NCBI GenBank assembly: GCA_035496575.1
Contig: DATJEN010000130.1
Location: forward strand, 1-17,320
Direction: 5' to 3'
Length of the DNA stretch: 17,320 nt
Source of the DNA: PALSA-1355 sp035496575
GTDB taxonomy: Bacteria > Planctomycetota > Planctomycetia > Pirellulales > PALSA-1355
Below the pieces are notes generated by a model. It was given only the letters and a program-made list of their open reading frames with translations, was not told the origin of the DNA and made no database searches. Of this stretch, positions 1 through 7,069 are shown in pieces. Made by a program: the position numbers and the translations under genes. Position 1 is the first letter of the stretch. Each line of letters opens with the position of its first letter.

Positions 1-1
1 G

Positions 2-43
2 CGATTCGGATTTGGTGACGAGTTTTTGGGCCTCTCCGACTAA
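2..43 (+). CDS. Possible C-terminal end of an upstream gene
   Basis: A short open frame enters from the left edge and ends at TAA 41-43; it would encode RFGFGDEFLGLSD, a plausible hydrophobic/acidic C-terminus. A small stem-loop (AGCCCG/CGGGTT, 44-60) lies directly after the stop, as often seen at gene ends, but it has no T-tract. Fourteen codons are too few to identify a protein, so this is only a possibility. Confidence 0.2.
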   Translation, partial: RFGFGDEFLGLSD

Positions 44-387
44 AGCCCGCAACTCGGGTTACCTATCTCTAGGCAGCCAAAGCAAAGCTATCTTCGGCAA
101 TTGAAGATATTGGTCAGCTTTTAACGTGGCCCACTGACCAACCACGGCACGCCACCCACACTTCATGCTATCCGGTCGAACCCAGTTCGCCCCCGAAAAG
201 ATGCCGCGTTGGGCAGACCCTCTATTATATCACCTTGGCGAATGCCGCAATCGAGGTTTGCAGGCCGGGCAATACGCGGCAGAAACCGAGCTGGACAACT
301 GCCACGCTGGATTGGCTGAACAAGGCTGCGTAGACTCGAAGCCGTGGAGGCAGGCCAGGGCCGAAAGGGCGCCATCAGGAGAGTGCC
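44..387. other. Intergenic region with two small stem-loops
   Basis: No convincing gene is seen between the left edge and the gene at 388. Overlapping open frames on both strands here have low-complexity, arginine-rich translations with no recognisable motif. Two short inverted repeats are visible: 44-60 (6 bp stem, 5-nt loop) and 90-108 (ATCTTC/GAAGAT, 7-nt loop). Neither is followed by a run of T, so neither is a clear intrinsic terminator. I did not find a convincing promoter. Confidence 0.4.
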
Positions 388-1665
388 ATGTGCGCGATCG
401 CCCGACGAGGTTTGTGGGATTGGCGCGGAGGCGTGTTCGCGGCCATTGTGTGCGGTGCTCTGTCGCCAGCCGTTTCGGCTCCGGCGGCCGAAAAAGAGCT
501 GCGCCTCCCCGCTTTGCAGCGAGCCGCCGAATTTCTGAGGAAGCAAAAGTCGTTCAAGGTCGCGATCGGCCACAACTCGGCGTTGGGCGCCTCACGGGCG
601 CTTGTGCGGATGGGAACTGCCGTGTTGTCGGTCTCCCGGCCAGGGCACCTTGCACTGCGAGAGCCGATGTTCAACAAGATCACTCTTGTAGCCGACGGGC
701 AGCGACTGTCGCGAGGAGTCGGAGCCCTCAAAAAGTACGCTGTATCAGAACGTCCGGCTGCGCTCGAGGACGTGTTTTATGAGCCGGAGGCGGGCATGAT
801 GCTCAACGGAACTGGTTCACCGTTCTTTCGGGGGCTGCTCGCCGACGATCCTTACGAAGCGTGGATGTACGACATTTCTGAGATCATCAGCGTGCAAGGC
901 GAATCTCTGGACGGGCGTCCCTGCGAGCACGTGCACGTCAAAGTCCAGGGCGCTTTCAATTCCGAGTGGCATATTTGGGTCGACGCGAATGAGAAGCCAC
1001 TTATTAGTAAGGTCTCGATCGAGCAAGGCGGCAACGATGACGGCGACAAGGAGAAGGCGAGTTTCAAGACCTTGCTCGCCTATCGATTTCACGATTGGGA
1101 TTTTGCGCCAAGCTTTGCGGACGACGAATTTACGTTCACGGCGCCGACCGATTGGGAGAAAGTAGAATCGATTTTTCCGCAATTCACTCCACGAGACTTT
1201 GCCAATCGGCCGGGCTCGCTGACCAAGGTTGGCGATGCGGCGCCGGACATTCGCATTGCGCCGCTTGAGGGCGAAGAACTTTCGCTAGCCGATCTGCGCG
1301 GCCGCGTGGTTCTGATTAACTTCTTCGCGACCTGGTGCGGACCGTGCCGCGTCGAGATGCCCGACCTCGAGAAGATATGGAACGAATTCGGCAAACACGA
1401 TCAGTTTCGAATGTACGGCATCGCCCGTGAGGAGACGCCGGAAATCGTCCGCGAGTTTAACGACAAGCAGCACTTCACGTTTCCGTTGGCAGCGGACCCC
1501 GATCGGACCGCGTTTGCCAGCTTCGCCGAGGAATCCATCCCGCGCACGTATCTGATCGACCGCGAGGGAAGAATCATCTACCAATGCACGGGCTACGACG
1601 CCGAAAAGCGCGAGCGCAAAAAACTGCGCGCGCTTTTGAAGCAAGAGCTCGCGAAGCAGCCGTGA
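388..1665 (+). CDS. Secreted DUF2092-thioredoxin (TlpA-like) fusion protein
   Basis: A 425-residue exported protein with two parts. Residues 1 to about 31 form a signal peptide (arginines, then a hydrophobic stretch and an AVSAPAA cleavage-like site). Residues 35-270 resemble the DUF2092 family of predicted periplasmic proteins, which is thought to have a LolA/LppX-like lipid-binding fold. From about residue 282 (GDAAPDI) a TlpA/ResA-type thioredoxin domain begins, with ATWCGPC and the redox pair Cys317/Cys320, a cis-Pro region at SIPRTYLID, and a normal C-terminus. It probably acts as a thiol-disulfide reductant or chaperone outside the cytoplasm. The ATG at 388 is preceded by an AGGAG-type ribosome site about 7 nt upstream, which supports this start over longer frames. 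The next gene, uppP, is convergent. The thioredoxin domain is certain; the DUF2092 assignment is less so, and the client is unknown. Confidence 0.85.
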   Translation: MCAIARRGLWDWRGGVFAAIVCGALSPAVSAPAAEKELRLPALQRAAEFLRKQKSFKVAIGHNSALGASRALVRMGTAVLSVSRPGHLALREPMFNKITLVADGQRLSRGVGALKKYAVSERPAALEDVFYEPEAGMMLNGTGSPFFRGLLADDPYEAWMYDISEIISVQGESLDGRPCEHVHVKVQGAFNSEWHIWVDANEKPLISKVSIEQGGNDDGDKEKASFKTLLAYRFHDWDFAPSFADDEFTFTAPTDWEKVESIFPQFTPRDFANRPGSLTKVGDAAPDIRIAPLEGEELSLADLRGRVVLINFFATWCGPCRVEMPDLEKIWNEFGKHDQFRMYGIAREETPEIVREFNDKQHFTFPLAADPDRTAFASFAEESIPRTYLIDREGRIIYQCTGYDAEKRERKKLRALLKQELAKQP

Positions 1666-1703
1666 CAGAGTCCCGCGGCTCGTCCGTGCAGCTCAGTCGG
1701 CAA

Positions 1704-2594
1704 CTAGGCTTGTAATGTTCCAGTTGCCAGCCAATAGAACAGCAGACCGCCCAGCACCAGCCGGTACAGGATAAAGATTAGCGTGCTGTGCTTCTTCAAG
1801 TAGCCCAGTAGAAACGCAATCGATGCGTAGCCCGACACCAGGGCCGCCAGGGTGGCGATCACGAGCAGAGCCAGGCTCTCGCTCGTGCCGACCAGGGCCT
1901 GCCGCGCGGTCCACAATTGAAACACGCCGGCCGCGAAAATCGAGGGGATCGCCAGCAGAAACGAAAACCGCGCGGCCGTCTCGCGTTCCAGGCCGTCGAA
2001 TAACCCCGCCGTAATCGTAACCCCCGAGCGCGACGAGCCTGGCACAAGCGCGAGCGCCTGGGCCGTGCCCACCACGATCGCGTCGGCCCAAGTGGTCTGT
2101 TCCAGATGTCGTGCCGCGTGTCCCTGCCGCCGTCGCCAGGCGGCAAAGCCTTCGGCCAGAGCCAGCAGGATTGCTAGCACGACAAGTGCCCCCGCGATGA
2201 CGGGCAGTGTACGAAACTGATGTTCGATTTGATCCTTGAAGACCAGCCCACACACCACGATGGGTATGGTGCCGACGATCATCATCCAGCCCATGCGACT
2301 GTCGTGCGTGGCAAGGGGCCGCCACGACAGGATGCCCCGCAGCCAGGCGCTCGCGATCTGCACGATGTCGTTACGAAAATAGCCCAGCACGGCCACCAGG
2401 GTGCCGAGCTGGATGACCGCGGAGAAGGCCGGCCCGGGATCGTTCCACCCCAGCAGGGCAGGCACGATGCGTAAGTGGGCCGTGCTGCTGATGGGCAGGA
2501 ACTCGGTCAGGCCTTGAACCAGCCCCAGGATGACGGCTTGTAGATAGTCCACGTGGCGGTTCGAAGGCAGTCGCGGAAATTGAAGTTGAGCCAT
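1704..2594 (-). CDS. uppP: Undecaprenyl-diphosphatase UppP (BacA family)
   Basis: An integral membrane phosphatase that converts undecaprenyl diphosphate to undecaprenyl phosphate, recycling the lipid carrier for peptidoglycan and surface polysaccharide synthesis; the family confers bacitracin tolerance when abundant. Both family signatures are present: QGLTEFLPISSTAHL near residues 27-41, with the catalytic glutamate and the SST segment, and PGSSRSG near residues 185-191, with the conserved arginine. Several hydrophobic segments match the multi-pass topology, and about 296 residues is slightly longer than typical because of a hydrophilic N-terminal extension before VDYLQAVILGLVQG. The frame also opens with a TTG at 2597, but the ATG at 2594 is the better start; no clear Shine-Dalgarno is seen. 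It is convergent with the thioredoxin-fusion gene and divergent from the gene at 2813. Confidence 0.95.
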   Translation of the reverse strand: MAQLQFPRLPSNRHVDYLQAVILGLVQGLTEFLPISSTAHLRIVPALLGWNDPGPAFSAVIQLGTLVAVLGYFRNDIVQIASAWLRGILSWRPLATHDSRMGWMMIVGTIPIVVCGLVFKDQIEHQFRTLPVIAGALVVLAILLALAEGFAAWRRRQGHAARHLEQTTWADAIVVGTAQALALVPGSSRSGVTITAGLFDGLERETAARFSFLLAIPSIFAAGVFQLWTARQALVGTSESLALLVIATLAALVSGYASIAFLLGYLKKHSTLIFILYRLVLGGLLFYWLATGTLQA

Positions 2595-2812
2595 CAACTA
2601 TAGCTTTTCGGCGGGCCCGGCGGCCATGCCCTTTGCGCGTGCGGCGCTTCTGGCGTTCCTGTTTCGCGACCCCGAACGCAATTGCGCCGCTTTGCCTTGT
2701 GACTCAGGGCCGAATGACTTAAAAAATAGGCATGACGCGCGCGGCCGTATGCCGCGCTTTCCCGGCGGTTGTTGCTCCGTCTGCTTGCTCTGCCGTGCCC
2801 ATCCCTTCTCAG

Positions 2813-3712
2813 ATGTTCAGCATGTTCAAGAATCTAGATCCGGAACTCATTGGAATCGGCTCGCGCGACAGCGAGCTCATCGAACTTGCTCTATCCTATG
2901 GCTTCAAGGGACTGTCGCTCGATCTGCCCTCCTTCGCCGAACAGGCGCGCACGCAGGGGTTTGCCAAAGCCTCTCGACTGATCACGAGCGCGAAAATGAA
3001 GATCGGCTTTTGCGCGTTGCCCGTTCGGTTGGGCGCGGAAGAGAAGGAGTATCAGCGCGACCTCGAGCAGGCCGTCGGGCTCTTGGAAGTCGCCGAGCAA
3101 ATGCAATGCACGCGCCTGACGGCCACCATCGAGCCCGGCAGCGACACGCGGCCCTATCACGAAAATTTCGAGCTCCATCGCCGCCGCCTGGCCGACGTCG
3201 CCGGCCGGCTGCAAACGCGCAAGATGCGCTTGGGGCTGGGATTTCTCGCTCCCATCCAGTGCCGCGCCGACAAGGCCTTTCAATTCGTGCAATCGTTCCA
3301 CGAATTGCTGCTGCTGGTGGGCGCAGTTGGCAGTTCCAACCTGGGCATCTGTCTCGACACCTGGCACTGGCACGTTGGGGGTGGCAGTATCGAATCGCTG
3401 CGGAGCGTGTCGGCCGATAAGGTCGTGGCCGTCGTTCTCTCAGACGAGAGCGACGAGGCTTCGCCCAAAACCGCGCGGCTTGAAACGCGCAAGCTGCCGG
3501 GCGAAGGAGGCAACATCGACAACCTGGCAGTGCTCGCGGCGCTGGCCGATCTGCGCTACGACGGCCCCGTATCCCCGGCCGCCGACAAAAGCCAGTTCGC
3601 GGGAGTGGCGCGCGACAAAGTCGTAAAGATGGCGGGCGCCGCTCTCGACCAGGTCTGGAAAGCCGCCGGCCTGAGCCCGAGTGGCAAGATGGCAGTCGCA
3701 GGAGGCCGCTGA
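2813..3712 (+). CDS. Sugar phosphate isomerase/epimerase-like TIM-barrel protein
   Basis: A protein of about 299 residues of the xylose isomerase-like TIM-barrel superfamily (AP endonuclease 2 family). Visible features are an N-terminal strand giving IGIGSRDSELIELALSYGFK, a mid-protein TATIEPGSD strand, the CLDTWHWHVGGGS segment typical of the Asp/His metal-binding end of these barrels, and a C-terminal GEGGNIDNLAVLAALADLRYDGP segment similar to the usual end of the domain. Such enzymes isomerise or epimerise sugars or sugar acids, but the substrate cannot be read from sequence. The frame is open upstream to an ATG at 2732, but the extra 27 residues are low-complexity and the barrel starts just after the paired ATGs at 2813 and 2822. 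It ends 12 bp before the nuclease gene, so the two are probably co-transcribed. Confidence 0.75.
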   Translation: MFSMFKNLDPELIGIGSRDSELIELALSYGFKGLSLDLPSFAEQARTQGFAKASRLITSAKMKIGFCALPVRLGAEEKEYQRDLEQAVGLLEVAEQMQCTRLTATIEPGSDTRPYHENFELHRRRLADVAGRLQTRKMRLGLGFLAPIQCRADKAFQFVQSFHELLLLVGAVGSSNLGICLDTWHWHVGGGSIESLRSVSADKVVAVVLSDESDEASPKTARLETRKLPGEGGNIDNLAVLAALADLRYDGPVSPAADKSQFAGVARDKVVKMAGAALDQVWKAAGLSPSGKMAVAGGR

Positions 3713-3724
3713 GCCGGCGCGTGT

Positions 3725-4711
3725 GTGTTTCACTTCGACCGGGGACTCAAGCTCACCAAAGCCGACCTGGCGGTCGATTTCCGCCGCCGACAGCCCCGAG
3801 CGTTTGTTTCGCATGCCCATCAAGACCACATGGCGCGACACGAGTATGCGCTGTGCACCGGTCCCACGGCCGCGCTCTATCAACATCGCTATGGAGTGCG
3901 CCCCACGCGCGAGCTCAATTATCGGCAGCCGCTCGAGTGGGGCGGCTTAAGGCTGACCACCTTTCCGGCCGGACATTGCTTGGGTTCGGCCATGCTTCTG
4001 GCCGAGGATGGCAATCAATCGCTGCTGTACACCGGCGATTTCAAATTGGGGGAATCCGCCACCGCGGAGCGCGCCGAGCTGCCACGCGCCGACGTACTCG
4101 TCATCGAGAGCACCTATGGCAATCCCCTGTACCGCCATCCGCCGCGCGCCCGCGCGCTCGATCAATTGTTTTCGCTGGTGCGAAGCTCATTCAACCAGGG
4201 CCGCACGCCGGTCGTCGAGGCCTACATGATGGGCAAAAGCCAGGAAGTGACGCGGTTGCTGACACGCGCCGGCTTTCCCGTGCTTCAACATCCCAAGATT
4301 TACTCGGTCAGCCAGGTCTATCGCTCCTGCGGCGTTGACCTGGGAGATTGCCATCTCTATCCGGGCCAGCCGTTGCCGGGCCACGTCCTCGTAGTACCGC
4401 CACGCATGCACCGCGCCGGCCGCTTGCCGGGCTTGCGCAAGACGACGACGTTCGCGGTCACCGGCTGGGCCACGCACGAGGGTACGCGGGCCCGATTGGG
4501 CGTCGATCACGCGATTCCATTGTCGGATCACGCCGATTACGACGAGCTGTTCGAAGCCGTCGAACGGGTCCAGCCCAAGCGCATCTATTGCACGCATGGT
4601 CCCGTGAGCTTCGTGAATTGCCTGCGCGCGAAAGGACACAATGCCTTTCCGCTAGAGCGCACGCCGCACGAGGATCCACTGCTGCAGCCCGCGCAACTGC
4701 GGCTGTTTTAG
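3725..4711 (+). CDS. Metallo-beta-lactamase/beta-CASP exonuclease
   Basis: A 328-residue nuclease of the mRNA 3'-end processing factor-like or ligase-associated exonuclease group. Metal ligands are visible: HAHQDH at residues 30-35, His84 in PAGHCLGSAM, Asp105 in LYTGDFKLGE and the downstream His269 in PLSDHADYDEL. The IESTYG motif at about 128-133 and the C-terminal YCTHGP motif are typical of the beta-CASP side of the family. It probably cleaves DNA or RNA using two zinc ions. The start is GTG at 3725, 12 bp after the preceding stop, without a clear Shine-Dalgarno, which suggests translational coupling. In many bacteria the homologue sits next to an ATP-dependent DNA ligase; none is visible here, so a DNA repair role is not supported by context. 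The frame is intact and ends just before a hairpin. Confidence 0.88.
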   Translation: MFHFDRGLKLTKADLAVDFRRRQPRAFVSHAHQDHMARHEYALCTGPTAALYQHRYGVRPTRELNYRQPLEWGGLRLTTFPAGHCLGSAMLLAEDGNQSLLYTGDFKLGESATAERAELPRADVLVIESTYGNPLYRHPPRARALDQLFSLVRSSFNQGRTPVVEAYMMGKSQEVTRLLTRAGFPVLQHPKIYSVSQVYRSCGVDLGDCHLYPGQPLPGHVLVVPPRMHRAGRLPGLRKTTTFAVTGWATHEGTRARLGVDHAIPLSDHADYDELFEAVERVQPKRIYCTHGPVSFVNCLRAKGHNAFPLERTPHEDPLLQPAQLRLF

Positions 4712-4739
4712 AAAAGCCCCGGCCGCGCGGTATCGGGGC
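4712..4739 (-). terminator. Intrinsic terminator of the pentapeptide gene
   Basis: Read on the minus strand, GCCCCG (4739-4734) pairs with CGGGGC (4721-4716), with extra GC pairing inside the 12-nt loop region, followed immediately by TTTT (4715-4712). It lies 5 nt after the stop of the gene ending at 4745. On the plus strand it directly follows the nuclease stop, where the hairpin could also act weakly, but it lacks a T-tract in that direction. Confidence 0.75.
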
Positions 4740-4744
4740 GAATA

Positions 4745-5404
4745 TCAGGCCCTGGCCCAGAATCGCCACCAGGGTCGGACAAGTTTTTCTTTTTCCCTGC
4801 GACGCGCCTTTTGAGGGGCCGTTTGCTGCGTCACCCGATGTCCGCGCACGTCGATCATGTTGGATAGATTAGCGCCAGCCAATTGCGCCGAGCCAAGCTT
4901 GGCGCCGGTGAGGTCCGCTTCCTGTAGGTTGGCCCCACGAAGATTGGCCGATGTCAAGTCGGCGGCCCGCAGGTCGGCGTGCACGAGCTTGGCGTCCCTC
5001 AAATCGCCGCGCAGATCGGCCATGCTCAAGTCCGCGTCGCTCAGGTCCGCCTCACACAGAATGGCGTCATGCATCTGGGCGTAACGCAAGTTGGCATGGG
5101 ACAGCTTCGCGTCCACCAACACGGCGTGCTGCAGGTGCGCGTCGGTCAGGTTGGCGCCGCAGAGATTGGCATGCATCAAATTGGCGCCGTCCAGCAGCGC
5201 GCCGTTGAGCAGGGCGCCTTCCAGATTGGCACCTTGCAAATCGGCCTCGCGCAGGTCCGAATTGATGAGGTCCACGCCGGAAAGATCGAGGCCTGCCAGA
5301 TCCGCTCCATGCAGTTTGGCGCCGGACATTTTTCTGCCGGCGAGCGAATCGGCATCGACCTGCAGAAGGACGACGTGTGACTTACGGTGCCTGATTTCGA
5401 GCAT
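4745..5404 (-). CDS. Pentapeptide-repeat protein with Trp/Arg-rich tail
   Basis: About 219 residues, of which 29-182 are some 31 consecutive A(D/N)LXX pentapeptide units; such repeats fold as a right-handed quadrilateral beta-helix. The start at 5404 is chosen because GAGGTGGAGC lies immediately upstream of its ATG, giving MLEIRHRKSH; longer frames to 5500 add no repeat. One unit (DLRD, residues 134-137) has four residues instead of five, breaking register. After the helix comes a basic linker and a tail ending WWRFWARA, which looks amphipathic and could touch membrane, DNA or a protein partner. Pentapeptide proteins have varied roles, including DNA gyrase protection (Qnr, MfpA), but I see nothing that assigns this one. 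A hairpin-T4 terminator follows. No clear partner gene is next to it. Confidence 0.88.
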   Translation of the reverse strand: MLEIRHRKSHVVLLQVDADSLAGRKMSGAKLHGADLAGLDLSGVDLINSDLREADLQGANLEGALLNGALLDGANLMHANLCGANLTDAHLQHAVLVDAKLSHANLRYAQMHDAILCEADLSDADLSMADLRGDLRDAKLVHADLRAADLTSANLRGANLQEADLTGAKLGSAQLAGANLSNMIDVRGHRVTQQTAPQKARRREKEKLVRPWWRFWARA

Positions 5405-5682
5405 GCTCCACCTCGCCTGGACGAGTGCCCTGAATCGGCGAACTGCCGACCAGCTTGGCGATGCACACGAGCGCCGATATGGCGTGCGTGCGTTCCTCAA
5501 GGCAACAAGCTTTCCAGAGTCGGCCGTGAACTTGCGTCCAACGCCGCCTGGAGCCCTGCTCTGTCCGTCAATCTGAACCGGCCCGAGTGGGACGCCGGAG
5601 GATTGCTGATATCGAGGACGTCGAGCGCAAGAACTGAGAGATGAAACGCTTAAGAATGAAATGCCTAACCGTATTGTAATCT

Positions 5683-5710
5683 AAAATGTCCGCAATGCTA
5701 CTGGCATTTT
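5683..5710 (-). terminator. Candidate bidirectional terminator
   Basis: AAAATG (5683-5688), a bulged T, CC (5690-5691) pair with GG and CATTTT (5703-5710) around an 11-nt loop. An A-tract on one side and a T-tract on the other, within the stem, resemble a bidirectional terminator. It lies about 215 bp downstream of the minus-strand HAF gene. The stem is AT-rich and therefore weak, so the call is tentative. Confidence 0.3.
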
Positions 5711-5716
5711 GATGGG

Positions 5717-5757
5717 TTTGGCCAAATACGGGCCGGCAGGGCTCTTGCCGTTTGGCC
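5717..5757. repeat. Bulged inverted repeat with palindrome TTTGGCCAAA
   Basis: GGCCAAA (5720-5726) and TTTGGCC (5751-5757) are perfect inverted copies. Inside them CGGCA (5734-5738) and TGCCG (5746-5750) also pair, leaving a 7-nt bulge on one side and a 7-nt loop. The left arm lies in a perfect 10-bp palindrome, TTTGGCCAAA (5717-5726), so TTTGGCC occurs twice on the plus strand. It could be an RNA structure, a terminator without a U-tract, or a protein-binding site. Confidence 0.5.
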
Positions 5758-5851
5758 TGAAATCGAACGGTCTCGCGCCTCAGGGCTCACCGTTCCGTTG
5801 CGGGCGATGTGTCCGTCGAATTGGGTTACGAAACTTGCTTGTCTCGTATTT

Positions 5852-5865
5852 TGTACATAAGTACA
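5852..5865. promoter_or_regulatory. TGTAC-N4-GTACA inverted repeat, operator-like
   Basis: A perfect dyad with two 5-bp arms separated by ATAA, in AT-rich intergenic DNA. The shape (short arms, 4-bp spacer) is that of many repressor operators, but I cannot name the regulator. It is 60 bp past the HAF gene's stop and about 450 bp upstream of the pentapeptide gene's start, so its target is unclear. Confidence 0.3.
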
Positions 5866-5883
5866 CTACACGCGCTACACGCG
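5866..5883. repeat. 9-bp tandem duplication (CTACACGCG x2)
   Basis: Two exact adjacent copies of CTACACGCG, at 5866-5874 and 5875-5883, directly following the operator-like dyad. With only two units it may be a slippage product or a pair of binding half-sites. Confidence 0.6.
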
Positions 5884-5924
5884 CCTAGCTAATGGGCAGT
5901 TAAGTGTTGCTGGCCCAACCCCAT

Positions 5925-7001
5925 CTACTTGCCGGCGCGCTTTCGTCGCCAGATAGCCAACGTGACGAGCCCGATGGCCGCGAGGGCCAATGTGCTGGGC
6001 TCGGGAATAGGCGTCAGAATCAAAGCGTGGACTACAAAGCCCCCGCCGCTACCTGGAGCGCCGGGGACAAACTCAGCGGCGCTGACGATGATTTGACCGC
6101 TGTCGTTGATCCCTGTTGCAGCCCCAACTATCCAACCAGACAACGGATCGATGAGCGTATTGAGGTCGCGTATTACGCCGCCTGTGTACACCCAAGCACG
6201 CGGGTTATTGAAATCGTTGTAGGAATAGCCAACGACCTGGCCGGTTGAATTGAGATCGCTGGTGTGGATGGTAGAAAAACCTGCAAGCGGGCCCAAGTCG
6301 TGAAGACTTCCGTCATAGAGGAAGGCATGTCCGTTCGATGAGCCAGCTACTTGCCCACTCTCGTTGACGCCCCAGGCATCGCTGCTGCTGCTTCCGCCAA
6401 GTGTGCCCAAGTCGGTCTTCACGCCGCCGCTGTAAAGGAAGGCGTGACCGTTCGCAAGATCAACGCCCGTAATTTGGCCGAGGTTGTTGATGTCGTGTGG
6501 CTCGATTGTGCCCAAATCTTGAATCGAGCCGCTCGAATAAAGGAAGCCGTGTTTTTGACCGCCGATCAGTCCGTAGCCCACGACTTGACCACTGTCATTG
6601 ATTCCGATTGCGTCTTGCAGTTGCCAACCCAATGACGGATCGATGAGCAAATTGAGGTTTTGCATCACCCCGCCGCTGTACAAAAACGCCGTTCCGCTCG
6701 ACACACTCGAAAAACCAACAATATCGCCGCCGGCATTTATTCGATTCGAATTGCTCGACGTCTTTCCGGGAAGCGTTCCCAGGTCGTGAAGGGTGCCGGC
6801 ACTGTAAAGCACCGCGTGTCCACCAAGCAGAGCTGTGTCGACTGATGCTTGTCCAGAAGCGTTGATCCCTTCGCCGAACGTTTGGCCAGAGCGCGTAAGT
6901 GTGCCTAGGTCTGTAATGGAATAGCTCGCCGCCAAACTGACGTCGGGTGCGGCGAACTGTGCCGCTGCGACAGAGAGCACCGCGATCAAACTGGTCCGCA
7001 T
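5925..7001 (-). CDS. Secreted HAF-repeat protein with PEP-CTERM anchor
   Basis: A 358-residue exported protein. Residues 1 to about 25 are a signal peptide ending near SLAAS. Six repeats of about 40 residues follow, each with an aromatic core such as HAFLY (near 62, 104, 151, 186, 225 and 268), then (S)GG-hDLGTL and a GIN-SGQVVGYS turn: the extracellular HAF repeat family, probably beta-propeller-like. The end carries a PEP-CTERM sorting signal: PEPS at 333-336, a hydrophobic segment 337-351 and the basic RRKR. In this system an exosortase removes the tail during export, usually in species making exopolysaccharide; no exosortase is in this window. I saw no cysteine in the protein. The ATG at 7001 has no strong Shine-Dalgarno, and a hairpin lies 20 nt upstream. 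Binding partner and function are unknown. Confidence 0.9.
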   Translation of the reverse strand: MRTSLIAVLSVAAAQFAAPDVSLAASYSITDLGTLTRSGQTFGEGINASGQASVDTALLGGHAVLYSAGTLHDLGTLPGKTSSNSNRINAGGDIVGFSSVSSGTAFLYSGGVMQNLNLLIDPSLGWQLQDAIGINDSGQVVGYGLIGGQKHGFLYSSGSIQDLGTIEPHDINNLGQITGVDLANGHAFLYSGGVKTDLGTLGGSSSSDAWGVNESGQVAGSSNGHAFLYDGSLHDLGPLAGFSTIHTSDLNSTGQVVGYSYNDFNNPRAWVYTGGVIRDLNTLIDPLSGWIVGAATGINDSGQIIVSAAEFVPGAPGSGGGFVVHALILTPIPEPSTLALAAIGLVTLAIWRRKRAGK

Positions 7002-7020
7002 AACAAGTCGCCACTCGAAA

Positions 7021-7040
7021 TCGCTCGTCTAACTGAGCGA
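7021..7040 (-). promoter_or_regulatory. Perfect stem-loop in the leader of the HAF gene
   Basis: TCGCTC (7021-7026) and GAGCGA (7035-7040) are exact inverted copies around an 8-nt loop, placed 20 nt upstream of the ATG at 7001. In the mRNA this would sit near the 5' end and could stabilise it or limit ribosome access; as DNA it could be an operator. Confidence 0.4.
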
Positions 7041-7041
7041 A

Positions 7042-7069
7042 ACTATGCCGCAAAAGAAAAGAAGCTCAA
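7042..7069 (-). promoter_or_regulatory. Weak sigma70-like promoter candidate for the HAF gene
   Basis: Read on the minus strand: TTGAGC (7069-7064), 16-bp pyrimidine-rich spacer, CATAGT (7047-7042). Each box matches four of six consensus bases. A start near 7035 would give a leader of about 35 nt overlapping the hairpin. No sigma54-type GG/GC pair was seen. Confidence 0.25.

Larger units (their letters stand above)
5405..5924. other. 520-bp intergenic region with hairpins and repeats
   Basis: No supported gene lies between the pentapeptide gene and the HAF-repeat gene. The middle (about 5640-5890) is richer in A and T than the flanks and holds a cluster of structures annotated separately: an AAAATG/CATTTT hairpin, a bulged 12-bp stem with a TTTGGCCAAA palindrome, a TGTAC-N4-GTACA inverted repeat and a 9-bp tandem duplication. 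A further imperfect stem (5893-5917, TGGGCAG/CTgGCCCA with one bulged base) lies just after the HAF gene's stop. The promoter of the pentapeptide gene should also be in this stretch, but I could not point to it. Confidence 0.5.

Noticed and set aside
165..782. 205-codon plus-strand frame overlapping the start of the thioredoxin-fusion gene
   Set aside because: No motif, high arginine content, and it overlaps the signal peptide and domain of a well-supported gene in another frame.
2626..3420. 264-codon plus-strand frame overlapping the TIM-barrel gene
   Set aside because: Arginine/proline-rich composition with no motif; the other plus-strand frame has recognisable barrel segments.
4979..5380. 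Plus-strand frame with repetitive VTQVG-like translation
   Set aside because: It is the antisense reflection of the pentapeptide repeats; the minus strand has the ribosome site, the terminator and the family-like A(D/N)LXX sequence.
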